Of a DNA stretch of 55,832 bases, positions 33,383 to 41,566 are shown piece by piece. The translations under genes were made by a program, and so were the position numbers. The first letter of the stretch is position 1. The number at the start of each line of letters is the position of its first letter. Source of the stretch: JBDRLU01 sp043812795 (lineage in GTDB: Bacteria; Chloroflexota; Dehalococcoidia; Dehalococcoidales; UBA2162); contig JBDRLU010000036.1 of NCBI GenBank assembly GCA_043812795.1, forward strand, positions 1-55,832. The letters are read 5' to 3'. The notes beneath the pieces are model-generated. The model made no database searches, had not been told where the DNA came from, and saw nothing but the letters and a program-made list of their open reading frames with translations.

Positions 33383-34801
33383 CTACTTGCCCTCCACTGC
33401 CGACCGCAGCTTCTCTACAATCGACCCTATTTTGTTACCTTTAGCCGGACTGATGACGCTATCTTTATTTCCAACCAGGCATGCTGTTGATTCAAAAAGA
33501 GTGTCGATAATTTTGAGGTTATGCCGGGCAATAGTGCGGCCGGTCTCGGTATTCTCAATGAGTAAGTCGGCATCTTCCGGCAGGAAAGCTTCGGTGGCGC
33601 CCCAGGTGGGAATCACGCGGTACATGCCGAGACGGTTATCCTGCGCGTATTTATCGGCGATGTTCGCATACTCCGAAGCAATTCGTACCGGCGTCTTGCG
33701 ACTGGCACAGCACTGCTGCAGACCGTAGGCATCTGTCACCGGCAGGTCGTTACTCACCACGGCCACCATCCTTACCCGGCCTGATTTAAGGTCGAGAAGG
33801 TCGGTTACCGGGCTGGAGGGGAACTGGTCCAGGTGCTCGGTCAGCCAGTCCCGGCCGGTAATGGCCAGGTCGAAATTACCGTTGGCTACCTGGAGCGGCA
33901 TATCCTGCGGCCGGATGACTTTCACCGTGACTCCCGGCAGGCCAATAGCCGGGCGGCGGTTGCCTGTAGCCGACGGATAATCCTTAATCTTGATACCGGC
34001 TTCGGTCAGCAACTGCAGGGTGTGCGATTGCTGGTGTCCATCGGGTAATGCCAGCCGGACGGTATCGGGTGCCACTTTCGCCGGGTACGGGCGGGGTGTT
34101 TTTTTCAGTTTTGCCGTTCCTGAAACGGGACATTCCGTTACGGCCGGTAGCTTCCCTTCCAGAGACGCCAGAATCCGGCTCAGGTCTTTGTTTTCCCAGC
34201 TATATTTATTGGCGATGATACAGGCACTGAAACCGAGGACACAGTCCACGGCAACGAGGCCGTGGTTGAAAATCTCCGCGCCCTCTTTACCGGCCAGTAA
34301 GGCCAGGTCGGCACTCTCCGGCGGATAGGCCTCAGCGGCGCCCCATACCGGGAAGACGCTGAAACGCCGTAAGCGGAGTTGCAGAGCGAAGGACTCGGCC
34401 AGGTTAGGGTACTCGCTGGCGAGACGGACGATATCTTTCCGCTGCATCGCTGCCAGCGCCGGCACTGTTTCGGAACGGCTGGCGACGGCAAAGATAGCGC
34501 CCTGTCCGTAATCCAGATTCTTTAACTTGACTAGGGCCGAACTCGGGTATTTCACCAGCAGTTCTTCCACCCAGTCCAGCCCGCAAATGCCGAGGTCATA
34601 ATTCCCCACCGCCACCTGAATCGGGATATCTTTCTCCTGGAATACTTTGGCCAGAATACCGGGAAATTTTCGGGCGCTGAGCCGGTAGGAGCGCATTCCT
34701 TCCTGGTAATCGCTCCGTCCCCAGCCGGCGCTATCGAGTAAAGCCGCCGTTTCAGTGAGCAGACGGCCTTTCGGCAAAGCTATTTTAAGTTGTTCGACCA
34801 C
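33383..34801 (-). CDS. hisG: tandem-duplicated ATP phosphoribosyltransferase (two fused HisG domains)
   Basis: First enzyme of histidine synthesis, joining ATP and PRPP. Short HisG is about 200-215 aa; this protein is 472 aa because the whole short-form domain occurs twice (about 1-225 and 245-472). Paired landmarks: QVAVGNYDLGICGLDW and QVANGNFDLAITGRDW; RLASEYPNLA and RIASEYANIA; FPVWGAAEAYPPESADL and IPTWGATEAFLPEDADL. Half 1 keeps the N-terminal ALPKGRLL, which is degraded in half 2 (ALPDGHQQ). Half 2 keeps a PRPP-loop-like TGRTIARHNL (420-429), where half 1 reads EGAEIFNHGL. So each half may supply a different part of the active site. It is co-transcribed with hisZ. Confidence 0.93.
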   Translation of the reverse strand: MVEQLKIALPKGRLLTETAALLDSAGWGRSDYQEGMRSYRLSARKFPGILAKVFQEKDIPIQVAVGNYDLGICGLDWVEELLVKYPSSALVKLKNLDYGQGAIFAVASRSETVPALAAMQRKDIVRLASEYPNLAESFALQLRLRRFSVFPVWGAAEAYPPESADLALLAGKEGAEIFNHGLVAVDCVLGFSACIIANKYSWENKDLSRILASLEGKLPAVTECPVSGTAKLKKTPRPYPAKVAPDTVRLALPDGHQQSHTLQLLTEAGIKIKDYPSATGNRRPAIGLPGVTVKVIRPQDMPLQVANGNFDLAITGRDWLTEHLDQFPSSPVTDLLDLKSGRVRMVAVVSNDLPVTDAYGLQQCCASRKTPVRIASEYANIADKYAQDNRLGMYRVIPTWGATEAFLPEDADLLIENTETGRTIARHNLKIIDTLFESTACLVGNKDSVISPAKGNKIGSIVEKLRSAVEGK

Positions 34802-34861
34802 ATGGACTCCTCAAAGGTCTCCTTTTCACAGGAGGGCAAGAATCGATAAAGGCGTAACTGG

Positions 34862-36118
34862 CTAAGTTTTAGTCGGTTTCTTCGCCATCAGCCGGGCCAA
34901 GACCTCGTCCCCGGTTCGAACCGCAAACCTCCGTCGGCCGACCCGGTCGTTCAGCACAAAACGGGGGGCTTTATCCTGAATATCAAGCGTCCATCTGAAA
35001 CCCGCCGGCTCGCGGCTACCGAGGTCTAGTTCAGCCACATACCCGGCATCGTGGAGAAAACGGGCCATTTGAGAACACTCCTTAACGGTCTGGGACTTGT
35101 TCGATTCTGTCCTGATGAGAATTTTTTGAGCGGAAGATTTAGTCAGCTTACCCGGCACTAGATTCATCAAACAGTCGAGATAAAGAGCAAAGCCGGAAGC
35201 GGGCGTATCCCGTCCGCCCAGCAACGGAATCAGGGCGTCATATCTGCCGCCTCCGCCGACATGCTCGCCGTCAGCGAAAAGCTGGAACATGAACCCGGTA
35301 TAGTATTCGAAGCCGCGGCCGGTGGCCAGGTCAATCTGGTACTCAATCTGAAGCGCCTCAAGCAGGGAAGTGATTTCGATGAAGTTTGTCAGCGGCCCTT
35401 CAAGCTCGGGTAAGTCTTTCTTCAAGAGCGATTTCATGTTTTTGAGGAAGCCCGCCGATTGCCCTTTCAATTCCAATAGCGCTCCTAAGGTGCGTACCAG
35501 TTCCGGCCGCTCGGGTTGGAGACAGGCCAGCGCCCCCATTTCACCGTCCAGAATCCGGTCGAATATTTGGGTCTGCTCCTCAGGGCTGAGGCCGAATTTG
35601 CCCAGCAACGCCCGTATCAGACCGGCGTGCGATAGTCTTAGTTCGACTCCGGGCAGGCCTAGTTTCTGCACAACTTCCAGGGCTAATGCGACCAGTTCCG
35701 CGTCGGCCCGGGCCGACCCGGCGCCGATAAGTTCGGCACCACACTGCCATTTCTCCCGTGATTCTGTGCCGGTCTCCTCGAAGGCAAAGACGTTGGTTAC
35801 GTAGAAGAGCTTGGCTAGCTCGCGGGCAGACATCGTTTCGATATACAGGCGGGCAATGGGGATAGTGCCATCAGGCCTAAGTACCACCCTTTCGCCGCTC
35901 CAGCCGTCCCAATCAAGGAAAGAATATACTTTGTGCAACCGGCTCGGCGTCAGCGTGCCGGTTGAGGTAAACAAATGCAGGTACTCGAGCGTGGGCGTCT
36001 GCACCTCTTCGTACCCCCACTTAGTACAGCAATCGCAGAAGGCGCCCTCAATCAGACGAAACTTACGCATTTCGTCGGGAGACAGGTCTTTAGTCCCTTT
36101 ACACCGTTGTGCACTCAT
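34862..36118 (-). CDS. hisZ: HisZ: ATP phosphoribosyltransferase regulatory subunit
   Basis: Class II tRNA-synthetase-like protein (418 aa) that partners short HisG to give an active, histidine-sensitive enzyme. It has the HisRS-type motif 1 region (GTKDLSPDEMRKFRLIE, YEEVQTPTLEY), RPDGTIPIARLYIE (motif 2), GRGFEYYTGFMFQLF and GGGGRYDALIPLLGG (motif 3). The anticodon-binding part is shortened and diverged. Position ahead of hisG and the lack of a full HisS C-terminus favour HisZ; a tRNA ligase role is less likely but not excluded. Confidence 0.88.
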   Translation of the reverse strand: MSAQRCKGTKDLSPDEMRKFRLIEGAFCDCCTKWGYEEVQTPTLEYLHLFTSTGTLTPSRLHKVYSFLDWDGWSGERVVLRPDGTIPIARLYIETMSARELAKLFYVTNVFAFEETGTESREKWQCGAELIGAGSARADAELVALALEVVQKLGLPGVELRLSHAGLIRALLGKFGLSPEEQTQIFDRILDGEMGALACLQPERPELVRTLGALLELKGQSAGFLKNMKSLLKKDLPELEGPLTNFIEITSLLEALQIEYQIDLATGRGFEYYTGFMFQLFADGEHVGGGGRYDALIPLLGGRDTPASGFALYLDCLMNLVPGKLTKSSAQKILIRTESNKSQTVKECSQMARFLHDAGYVAELDLGSREPAGFRWTLDIQDKAPRFVLNDRVGRRRFAVRTGDEVLARLMAKKPTKT

Positions 36119-36147
36119 TGAAATACCCGATTACTGACAATGGCTAA

Positions 36148-36176
36148 ATTCTACACTACCTCACTCAGCTATTCAA
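36148..36176 (-). promoter_or_regulatory. promoter of the his operon
   Basis: Minus strand TTGAAT (36176-36171), 17 bp, TAGAAT (36153-36148), giving a leader of about 23 nt before hisZ. No His-rich leader peptide or attenuator is visible. Confidence 0.6.
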
Positions 36177-36262
36177 CTTCCTTAGAGCGGTTATGAAAAT
36201 ACCTTCTGATAAAAGAGAGACGCCCATCCCCCTGTCCCTTCAGGGAGAACCCTCAGGGTGAA

Positions 36263-36324
36263 CCCCTTCCCAGCGGGAAGGGGGAGTTGAGTAAAAGAGA
36301 GAGGGGCAACAGTCCCTCTCTCTT
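36263..36324. repeat. two strong hairpins, MITE-like intergenic repeat
   Basis: The hisZ/MBL gap holds CCCCTTCCC-AGC-GGGAAGGGG (36263-36283) and an 11-bp hairpin AAGAGAGAGGG/CCCTCTCTCTT (36295-36305 and 36314-36324, 8-nt loop). Read on the minus strand the second ends in TTTT and could terminate transcription. The C/G-run sequence around 36229-36290 is like small non-autonomous repeats. No gene is visible in the rest of 36119-36496. Confidence 0.5.
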
Positions 36325-36459
36325 AAAAACACTTTTCCCCCTCGCTTTATAGGTGGTAATCCCCTTGCCAACCGAGACTGAGGAAAACCCGTAGTCTTGT
36401 CTTCCTGAGGTAGTGCACAATGTATGTCTGCTCAAACTCTAGCCGTGGTCGCGATAGGG

Positions 36460-36468
36460 TGGTATGAT
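36460..36468 (+). promoter_or_regulatory. extended -10 promoter of the MBL exonuclease gene
   Basis: TG-G-TATGAT (TATGAT at 36463-36468). The first ATG of the frame (36464) lies inside this box, which supports the GTG start at 36497 behind GGAG (7-nt spacer). Confidence 0.5.
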
Positions 36469-36496
36469 AGAGGAAAATCGAACGTGGAGACAAACA

Positions 36497-37903
36497 GTGC
36501 ATATTAAGCTACATTTTCTGGGAGCATCACGGAATGTTACCGGTTCGCGGTACCTGCTGGAAGCTAATAGTACCCGGATACTGGTGGACTGCGGTCTTTA
36601 CCAGGAAAGAGAGTTCAGCCAGCGGAACTGGGAACCGTTCCCCATCCGGCCCCATAATATCAACGCCGTCCTGCTGACCCACGCCCATGTTGACCATTGT
36701 GGCCTGCTGCCCAAGCTGGTGCGGGAGGGCTTTGCGGGTAAAATTTACTGTACCGAGGCTACCGCCGAGATTGCCAAAATTATCCTTCTGGACGCAGCCC
36801 ACCTGCAGGAAGAAGATGCGCAGTACAAGAAGAAGCGGCATGAACGGGAGGGCAGAAAAGGCCCCTTCCCCGAGGTGCCGCTCTATACCACCGATGACGC
36901 CAAGGCTTCTCTTACCCACTTTGCCCCGGTGAAATACCGTGAGCCAGTGGCTCTAGGTGACGGTATCGAAGCAATCTTCCATGATGCCGGCCACGTTCTT
37001 GGCTCGGCGATGATTAAAGTCACCGTGAAGGATACCGGGGAAGAGCGGGCCGTTATCTTCTCCGGTGACGTCGGCCGGTGGGACCGGCCGATACTACGAG
37101 ACCCGAAGGTCTTCAGCCAGACAGACTATATTGTGGTCGAGTCCACCTACGGTGATAGACTGCATGAAGACCCGGTGAAAATCAGCGACAGCCTGGCCGA
37201 AATCGTAAACTCGACCCGTAAAGCCGGCGGCAATATCATCGTCCCCAGTTTTGCCCTGCAGCGGACTCAGGAAGTCCTTTATTATTTGAACGAACTGTTG
37301 CGGCAAGACCGTGTTCCGCATTTACTGGTCTTTCTGGATAGCCCGATGGCCATCGCCATTAACGAAGTCTTCAAGCGCCACACTGAGCTCTTCGATAAGG
37401 AAACAACCGACCAGGTGCGCAATCACGAGTCCCCTTTCGATTTCCCCGGTTTGCACATGGTGCAGACCGCTGACGAATCAAAGTCGCTCAATCATATTAA
37501 CGGCACTATCATGATAATCGCCGGCTCGGGGATGTGTACCGGCGGCCGGATAAAACACCATCTGGTTACCAATATTTCCCGGCCGGAGAGCACGATACTC
37601 TTCGTCGGCTACCAGGCCATCGGCACTCTGGGCAGACAAATTGTCGATGGCGCGACCGAGGTGAGAATACTGGGACAGCGCTATCCCGTGCGGGCGAGAA
37701 TAGCCCAGATACAGGGCCTGTCCGCCCATGCCGACCGGGACGAGTTGCTCCGGTGGCTCTCCGGGCTAGTCGAGGCTCCCCGGCACGTATTTGTTACTCA
37801 CGGCGAAGCTGAGACAGCCGATAGGTTCGCTGAATTCCTGAAGGAAAAGACCGGATGGGAAGTATCGGTACCCGGTTATGGCGACGAAGTCGTGCTGGAA
37901 TAG
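36497..37903 (+). CDS. MBL-fold beta-CASP ribonuclease-type protein
   Basis: Metallo-beta-lactamase of the beta-CASP group (CPSF/RNase J-like), most likely a zinc-dependent RNA-processing nuclease in the cytoplasm. It is 468 aa. Zinc motifs: LTHAHVDHCGLLPKLV (HxHxDH), DAGHVLGSAMI, FSGDVGRWDRPIL; beta-CASP motifs: STYGDRLH, PSFALQRTQEVLY, GSGMCTGGRIKHHL, GLSAHADRDELLRWL and VTHGEAE. The GTG start at 36497 is chosen because of the ribosome site and promoter position; it also gives the family start HIKLHFLGASRNVTGS. Monocistronic. Confidence 0.92.
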   Translation: MHIKLHFLGASRNVTGSRYLLEANSTRILVDCGLYQEREFSQRNWEPFPIRPHNINAVLLTHAHVDHCGLLPKLVREGFAGKIYCTEATAEIAKIILLDAAHLQEEDAQYKKKRHEREGRKGPFPEVPLYTTDDAKASLTHFAPVKYREPVALGDGIEAIFHDAGHVLGSAMIKVTVKDTGEERAVIFSGDVGRWDRPILRDPKVFSQTDYIVVESTYGDRLHEDPVKISDSLAEIVNSTRKAGGNIIVPSFALQRTQEVLYYLNELLRQDRVPHLLVFLDSPMAIAINEVFKRHTELFDKETTDQVRNHESPFDFPGLHMVQTADESKSLNHINGTIMIIAGSGMCTGGRIKHHLVTNISRPESTILFVGYQAIGTLGRQIVDGATEVRILGQRYPVRARIAQIQGLSAHADRDELLRWLSGLVEAPRHVFVTHGEAETADRFAEFLKEKTGWEVSVPGYGDEVVLE

Positions 37904-38084
37904 CCTTTAAATGTTTGCCGCGCCACTAACTCAAAATGTGATAACTTTGTAATCTTTCCGCGCCACATTTTATGACTTTTTAAGTATCTACCTGTCATAG
38001 TAAACCCAGAATATACTCAGGAGGAGAACAAAATTAGGTAATGCGGCGCCTACCTGAAATACGGTTAACGGCAGGAAGGTGGAA

Positions 38085-38411
38085 GTGTCAGACAATCCTA
38101 TACTGAAGCGTGTCGCCCGTACCAGTGCCTGGCTGCTCCTTTTCAGCATTTTTATCTCGGTTATCTCAGGCTGGGGCATCACGCAGACTGGCATAATTTA
38201 CCAGGCTTCGTTCGGGCTTATCGATCGTGGTGCAGCCAATGCCATTCATCGGGGTCTGCAAATACCGATGGCGGCTTTTTTTCTGGTACACATCCTGACC
38301 AACGTGAAAATCGGTCTCGCCGCCCGCTACAAACCAGTGGTGGTTAATGCCGTGCTTATCATAGTCGGTATCCTGCTCTTAATCGGAGTAATCTACATGG
38401 AGACCAGGTGA
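38085..38411 (+). CDS. small membrane protein, probable cytochrome b-type partner of the molybdoenzyme
   Basis: 108-aa membrane protein with about three hydrophobic helices (roughly 10-30, 55-75, 82-104). His residues lie near membrane faces (AIHRGLQI, LVHILTN), compatible with heme b binding as in DUF4405/YedZ-like anchors. It overlaps the next gene, a sulfite-oxidase-fold protein, by 4 bp (GTGA), so it is likely its membrane electron-transfer partner. Two GTG starts exist; the one at 38085 has AGGAAGG at a proper distance. The 180-bp region before it (37904-38084) shows only short repeats (CCGCGCCAC twice) and a TATACT box. Confidence 0.7.
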   Translation: MSDNPILKRVARTSAWLLLFSIFISVISGWGITQTGIIYQASFGLIDRGAANAIHRGLQIPMAAFFLVHILTNVKIGLAARYKPVVVNAVLIIVGILLLIGVIYMETR

Positions 38412-39085
38412 ACATCAAAGCCAGGCTGGTATTGGTATCGCTGCTTGTTCTTGTGCTGGCGGGCGCCTGCCGGCCCTCTTTCACACCACTGCCGGGAGAG
38501 GTCGAGGCCAAGGAATATTTGGGAACCAGGCTGACGCCGATTGCCAACCAGAATAATAATGCGCTGAAAGGTACTCAGTATATCGACAAAGATACTTACC
38601 GGCTGGTTGTGGACGGGTTGGTCGAGAATACGTTAATTTTGAGTTATGCCGACCTGCTCTCACTGCCGATGGAATCCCGCCTAGTGAAATTTAACTGTGT
38701 CGAAGGCTGGACCTTCACCGCCAAATGGACGGGGCCGACCCTGGCTTCTATCTTAGATAAAGCCGGACTGAAAGCCGGGGCTAATACGATGATTTTCCAT
38801 ACCACTGATGCTTCCGGATATACGTCGTTAGACCTGCAATATATCTACGATAACAATATCATTATCGCTCTCAAGTTGAATGATGTCACTCTGCCGGCCG
38901 ATAGAGGGTTCCCCTTTCAGGTGGTGGCCGAAAGTAAGTTCGGTTACAAATGGGCGAAATGGGTGGACCACATTGAAATATCAAGTGAAGAAAATTTCCG
39001 CGGCTACTGGGAAAGTCGGGGATATAGCAATAACGCTGACATTAACGGCCCGGCCTGGGACTATCCGCTGTATCCCTTTGAATAG
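38408..39085 (+). CDS. exported molybdopterin-dependent oxidoreductase (sulfite oxidase fold)
   Basis: 225-aa protein of the SUOX/YedY molybdopterin-binding fold. The N-terminus is a signal sequence with an approximate lipobox (VLAGAC, Cys21), so it probably acts outside the membrane. FNCVEGW (Cys97) provides the expected Mo-cysteine; downstream are WTGPTLASILDKAG, DASGYTSLDL and GFPFQVVAESKFGYKWAKWV. It is coupled to the small membrane protein before it, giving a compact two-gene version of an MsrP/MsrQ-type system. The substrate is unknown; reduction of a sulfoxide or oxidised protein residue is one possibility. Confidence 0.85.
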   Translation: MNIKARLVLVSLLVLVLAGACRPSFTPLPGEVEAKEYLGTRLTPIANQNNNALKGTQYIDKDTYRLVVDGLVENTLILSYADLLSLPMESRLVKFNCVEGWTFTAKWTGPTLASILDKAGLKAGANTMIFHTTDASGYTSLDLQYIYDNNIIIALKLNDVTLPADRGFPFQVVAESKFGYKWAKWVDHIEISSEENFRGYWESRGYSNNADINGPAWDYPLYPFE

Positions 39086-39138
39086 GGAGGTATATCGAAG
39101 AAGCCAGGCTTACCATTCTTCTGGTCACGCCTGAGGGT

Positions 39139-40359
39139 TTATTGGGGCGATATTTCCCGGGTAGGCTCTTCTGCCCGCCGCCGTCCGGCCAGTAACTTTA
39201 TCGATAGAGCTCCTACCAGGATGAAGAGACCGCCAGCGACACCAAAAACCGGCTTGAAGCCCATCGCCCGTGTCAGAGTACCACCGAGTATCGGGCCGAG
39301 CCCACCGCCCAGTGAGTTGGCACTCTGTGCCATTCCGAAAGCAACGCCCTGCTGACTCATAGGCACGGACAACCCGATAAGAGCGTTCGAGGAAACCATC
39401 AGACCGCCCTTGAGCAGTCCGGTCGTTGCCATAAAAATCACCAGTTGAGCCGTTGTTCCTGACCAGATGGGCGGCAGATAGAGAAGTCCGGTGCCGATGC
39501 ACGAAAACATGAGCATTCTCTTGAGATTAACGTGCTGCCCCAGACGGCCGGCCACCAGGCCGGACACGGCGGCGACTACTCCCATGAGACTAAAAGCCAG
39601 TCCTGCCGTAGCGGCTGCTTCCACCTGAGGGTTTTGCTCCCTGATATACAGCGGAAGTATAGGCGATATTAGCTGCGGACCTAGATGCAAAGTGCCCAGC
39701 ACAAGTAGCAGCGGCAAAATGTCCCGGGACATAGCCAGGCGAAGCAGGCTGCCCAGCGATGTACCCTGCCTTTGCTGAGGCCGCTCGAACTTCTCCCTGA
39801 CCAGAAAAAGAACAACTAGGCCACCCGAAAGAAGGATGCTGCCAGTAACAAAAAAAGAAGCCTGATAGCCGATACTATCCGCCAGCACGCCGCCGAGCAA
39901 CGGCCCGAAAGTCTGCCCGCTGAACATAGCCAGCGTGATAAGTCCCATGGCGAAGGGCATTTTGTTGCGAGGAGTAACGCCGGCTACCAGTGCCGAAGCC
40001 GCCGCAATGGTACCGCTGAGCACGCCGTGGGCAAAACGCAGCGCGATAAGAACCGGGATATTGGGGGCAATGCCGGTCAGGGCAGTGACCAGAGCGCCCC
40101 CGAACATCGCCCGGAGCACCATGGGTTTTCTGCCCCAACGGTCAGCCACCATACCCCACAGCGGGGCGCTGAAAAACATGGCGATGCCACTCGCCCCGCT
40201 GGCAATACCTGCCCAGAAGGCAGCCTCCCGGTCGGTGAACCGGCCAAGGTCCTGAATGAAGAGTGGCATAAAGGGGTTAACGAAGCTAAAGCCGGTTAAG
40301 ACAATAAACTCGGCAACGACTATTGCATAAAGATTTTTCTGCCAGGATGGTTGGACCAT
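39139..40359 (-). CDS. MFS transporter
   Basis: 12-helix major facilitator protein (406 aa from the ATG at 40359). The motif A region DRWGRKPMVLRAMFGG follows the second helix, and a symmetric GRLGQHVNLKRM lies in the second half. It resembles drug/metabolite efflux MFS proteins; the substrate is not predictable. The frame is open upstream, but the Met followed by VQPSWQKNLYAIVVAEF gives the usual short cytoplasmic N-terminus; no clear ribosome site helps the choice. Convergent with the molybdoenzyme gene. Confidence 0.88.
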   Translation of the reverse strand: MVQPSWQKNLYAIVVAEFIVLTGFSFVNPFMPLFIQDLGRFTDREAAFWAGIASGASGIAMFFSAPLWGMVADRWGRKPMVLRAMFGGALVTALTGIAPNIPVLIALRFAHGVLSGTIAAASALVAGVTPRNKMPFAMGLITLAMFSGQTFGPLLGGVLADSIGYQASFFVTGSILLSGGLVVLFLVREKFERPQQRQGTSLGSLLRLAMSRDILPLLLVLGTLHLGPQLISPILPLYIREQNPQVEAAATAGLAFSLMGVVAAVSGLVAGRLGQHVNLKRMLMFSCIGTGLLYLPPIWSGTTAQLVIFMATTGLLKGGLMVSSNALIGLSVPMSQQGVAFGMAQSANSLGGGLGPILGGTLTRAMGFKPVFGVAGGLFILVGALSIKLLAGRRRAEEPTREISPQ

Positions 40360-40436
40360 ACATACACATGCTTTCTCTGCCTGCCCATAATTTGAGTGAA
40401 ACGGGGGTAAGGGCATGGTTACGACGATAAACCTGT

Positions 40437-40465
40437 AGTATATCTCTTACCTCAATAAATAGCAA
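40437..40465 (-). promoter_or_regulatory. promoter of the minus-strand MFS gene
   Basis: Minus strand TTGCTA (40465-40460), 17 bp, TATACT (40442-40437). The leader to the ATG at 40359 is about 70 nt. Confidence 0.55.
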
Positions 40466-40534
40466 GGCAAATGGCATTGAGAGCGGTTATCAACCACTCG
40501 TGGCGAGCTAATGGCCTGTCTTGAACTCGTTCAC

Positions 40535-40617
40535 TCTGACGTATCGGAACGAGCCGAAGGAAACCATGAACGGTCTTAAAATTGAGACGACGCCCTTCGA
40601 CAGGCTCATGGTGAACG
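40535..40617. repeat. dispersed repeat, copy 1
   Basis: The segment 40535-40560 (TCTGAC.TATCGGAACGAG.CGAAGG) recurs at 45626-45651 with 2 mismatches in 26. The segment 40593-40617 (TTCGACAGGCTCATGGTGAACGG core) recurs inverted at 45603-45625. This is the TTCGACAGGCTCAGGGTGAACGG-type interspersed repeat common in many environmental genomes. Together with two promoters it fills the 408-bp gap between the MFS and LUD genes. Confidence 0.65.
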
Positions 40618-40661
40618 GAGGGGAAGATATATTCCCATCTATACCCCACGGCTCCGTCGCC

Positions 40662-40690
40662 TTGACAGTGTACCGACGGCAATGTAATAT
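40662..40690 (+). promoter_or_regulatory. promoter of the LUD-domain gene
   Basis: TTGACA (40662-40667), 17 bp, TAATAT (40685-40690), near-consensus. The predicted start, about 40697, falls inside a perfect dyad (40686-40703). Confidence 0.7.
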
Positions 40691-40703
40691 TGCCACCAAT
40701 ATT
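40686..40703. promoter_or_regulatory. candidate operator: 7-bp dyad over the -10/start of the LUD promoter
   Basis: AATATTG (40686-40692), spacer CCAC, CAATATT (40697-40703). A perfect dyad that overlaps the -10 box and the transcription start is a typical repressor position. Confidence 0.5.
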
Positions 40704-40767
40704 GCAGTGGGGACTATTGAGGCGGGAATAGTGAATCTTACCCATTTGCTGATGAGGAGGCTTAGCG

Positions 40768-41493
40768 ATGACTGAGGCCATGAGTGAAGAAATTGCACAG
40801 GTAGTGAAGGCGTTAAAGACAAATTTCTTTGCCCCGGTCGAATTTGTCGAGACAGCCGAGGCGGCGACCGAGTTGGTCCTCGACTTGATACCGCTGGAGG
40901 CTAAGGTAGGGATGGGTGGCTCGACCTCAATCAGACAACTCGACCTGCTGCCCCGGTTACGGAAGCGGGGCACAATTATTCTCGATACGGATGAGCCGCG
41001 GGACTTGCGCCGCGATGAGCGTTTCCGGCGCAGCCTGTACGGCTGCGATGTTTTCCTGGCCAGTAGCAACGCCATAACCCTGGACGGCAAACTGGTCAAT
41101 ATCGATGGCACCGGCAACCGGGTTGCCGGCATGATTTTCGGGCCAAAGAAAGTTATCCTAATCGTCGGGAGAAACAAGATTGTACCGGACGTTAACGCCG
41201 CTATCGACCGCATCAAGAACGTGATTGCTCCCTACCGTAATATGTCCCGGGGACGAAAGCTGCCGTGCGCCGTTAAGCTGCGCTGCACCGACTGCAAGGC
41301 GTGGGACCGTTCCTGCCGGACCACGGTGATTATGGAGAAAAGACCCCGGTTTACTGATATCGCCATCGTGCTGGTGAATGAAGACTTGGGTCTGGGCTGG
41401 GACCCCGCCTGGCCTGAGGCGCGCAAAGAGAAGATAGCTTCGGTTTATCTCAAGCTGGTTACCCCGGCCGAACCGGTGCCGCGGTCTCTTTAG
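40768..41493 (+). CDS. LUD-domain protein (LutC/DUF162 type)
   Basis: 241-aa LUD-domain protein related to LutC and the LutB N-terminus, families linked to lactate utilisation and other anaerobic oxidations. Conserved blocks: KVGMGGSTSIRQLDLL, DVFLASSNAITLDGKLVNIDGTGNRVAGMIFGPKKVILIVG and NKIVPDV. A C-terminal Cys group (CTDCKAWDRSC) may bind metal. No LutA/LutB partner is next to it; an MFS carrier of the OFA type follows 73 bp later, so it may handle an imported organic acid. Start ATG behind GAGGAGG. Confidence 0.85.
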   Translation: MTEAMSEEIAQVVKALKTNFFAPVEFVETAEAATELVLDLIPLEAKVGMGGSTSIRQLDLLPRLRKRGTIILDTDEPRDLRRDERFRRSLYGCDVFLASSNAITLDGKLVNIDGTGNRVAGMIFGPKKVILIVGRNKIVPDVNAAIDRIKNVIAPYRNMSRGRKLPCAVKLRCTDCKAWDRSCRTTVIMEKRPRFTDIAIVLVNEDLGLGWDPAWPEARKEKIASVYLKLVTPAEPVPRSL

Positions 41494-41566
41494 TGGCCGA
41501 AGTTTACCGGCGGCTACCAACAGTTCTATCATTGATAAGCATGGCTGCGAAAGAAAAGAAGATAGC

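Noticed and set aside
34862..36118. Histidyl-tRNA synthetase (hisS) as the identity of this gene
   Set aside because: It is first in a his operon with short-form HisG and its C-terminal part is diverged, so HisZ is the better call; kept as a minor alternative.
36229..36345. CRISPR array
   Set aside because: The G/C-rich repeats are two unlike hairpins, not regularly spaced direct repeats with unique spacers. No CRISPR array was seen anywhere in the window.
38040..38105. 21-codon leader open frame before the small membrane protein gene
   Set aside because: The ribosome site AGGAGGAG is about 15 nt away and the frame overlaps the real gene in another frame; not supported.
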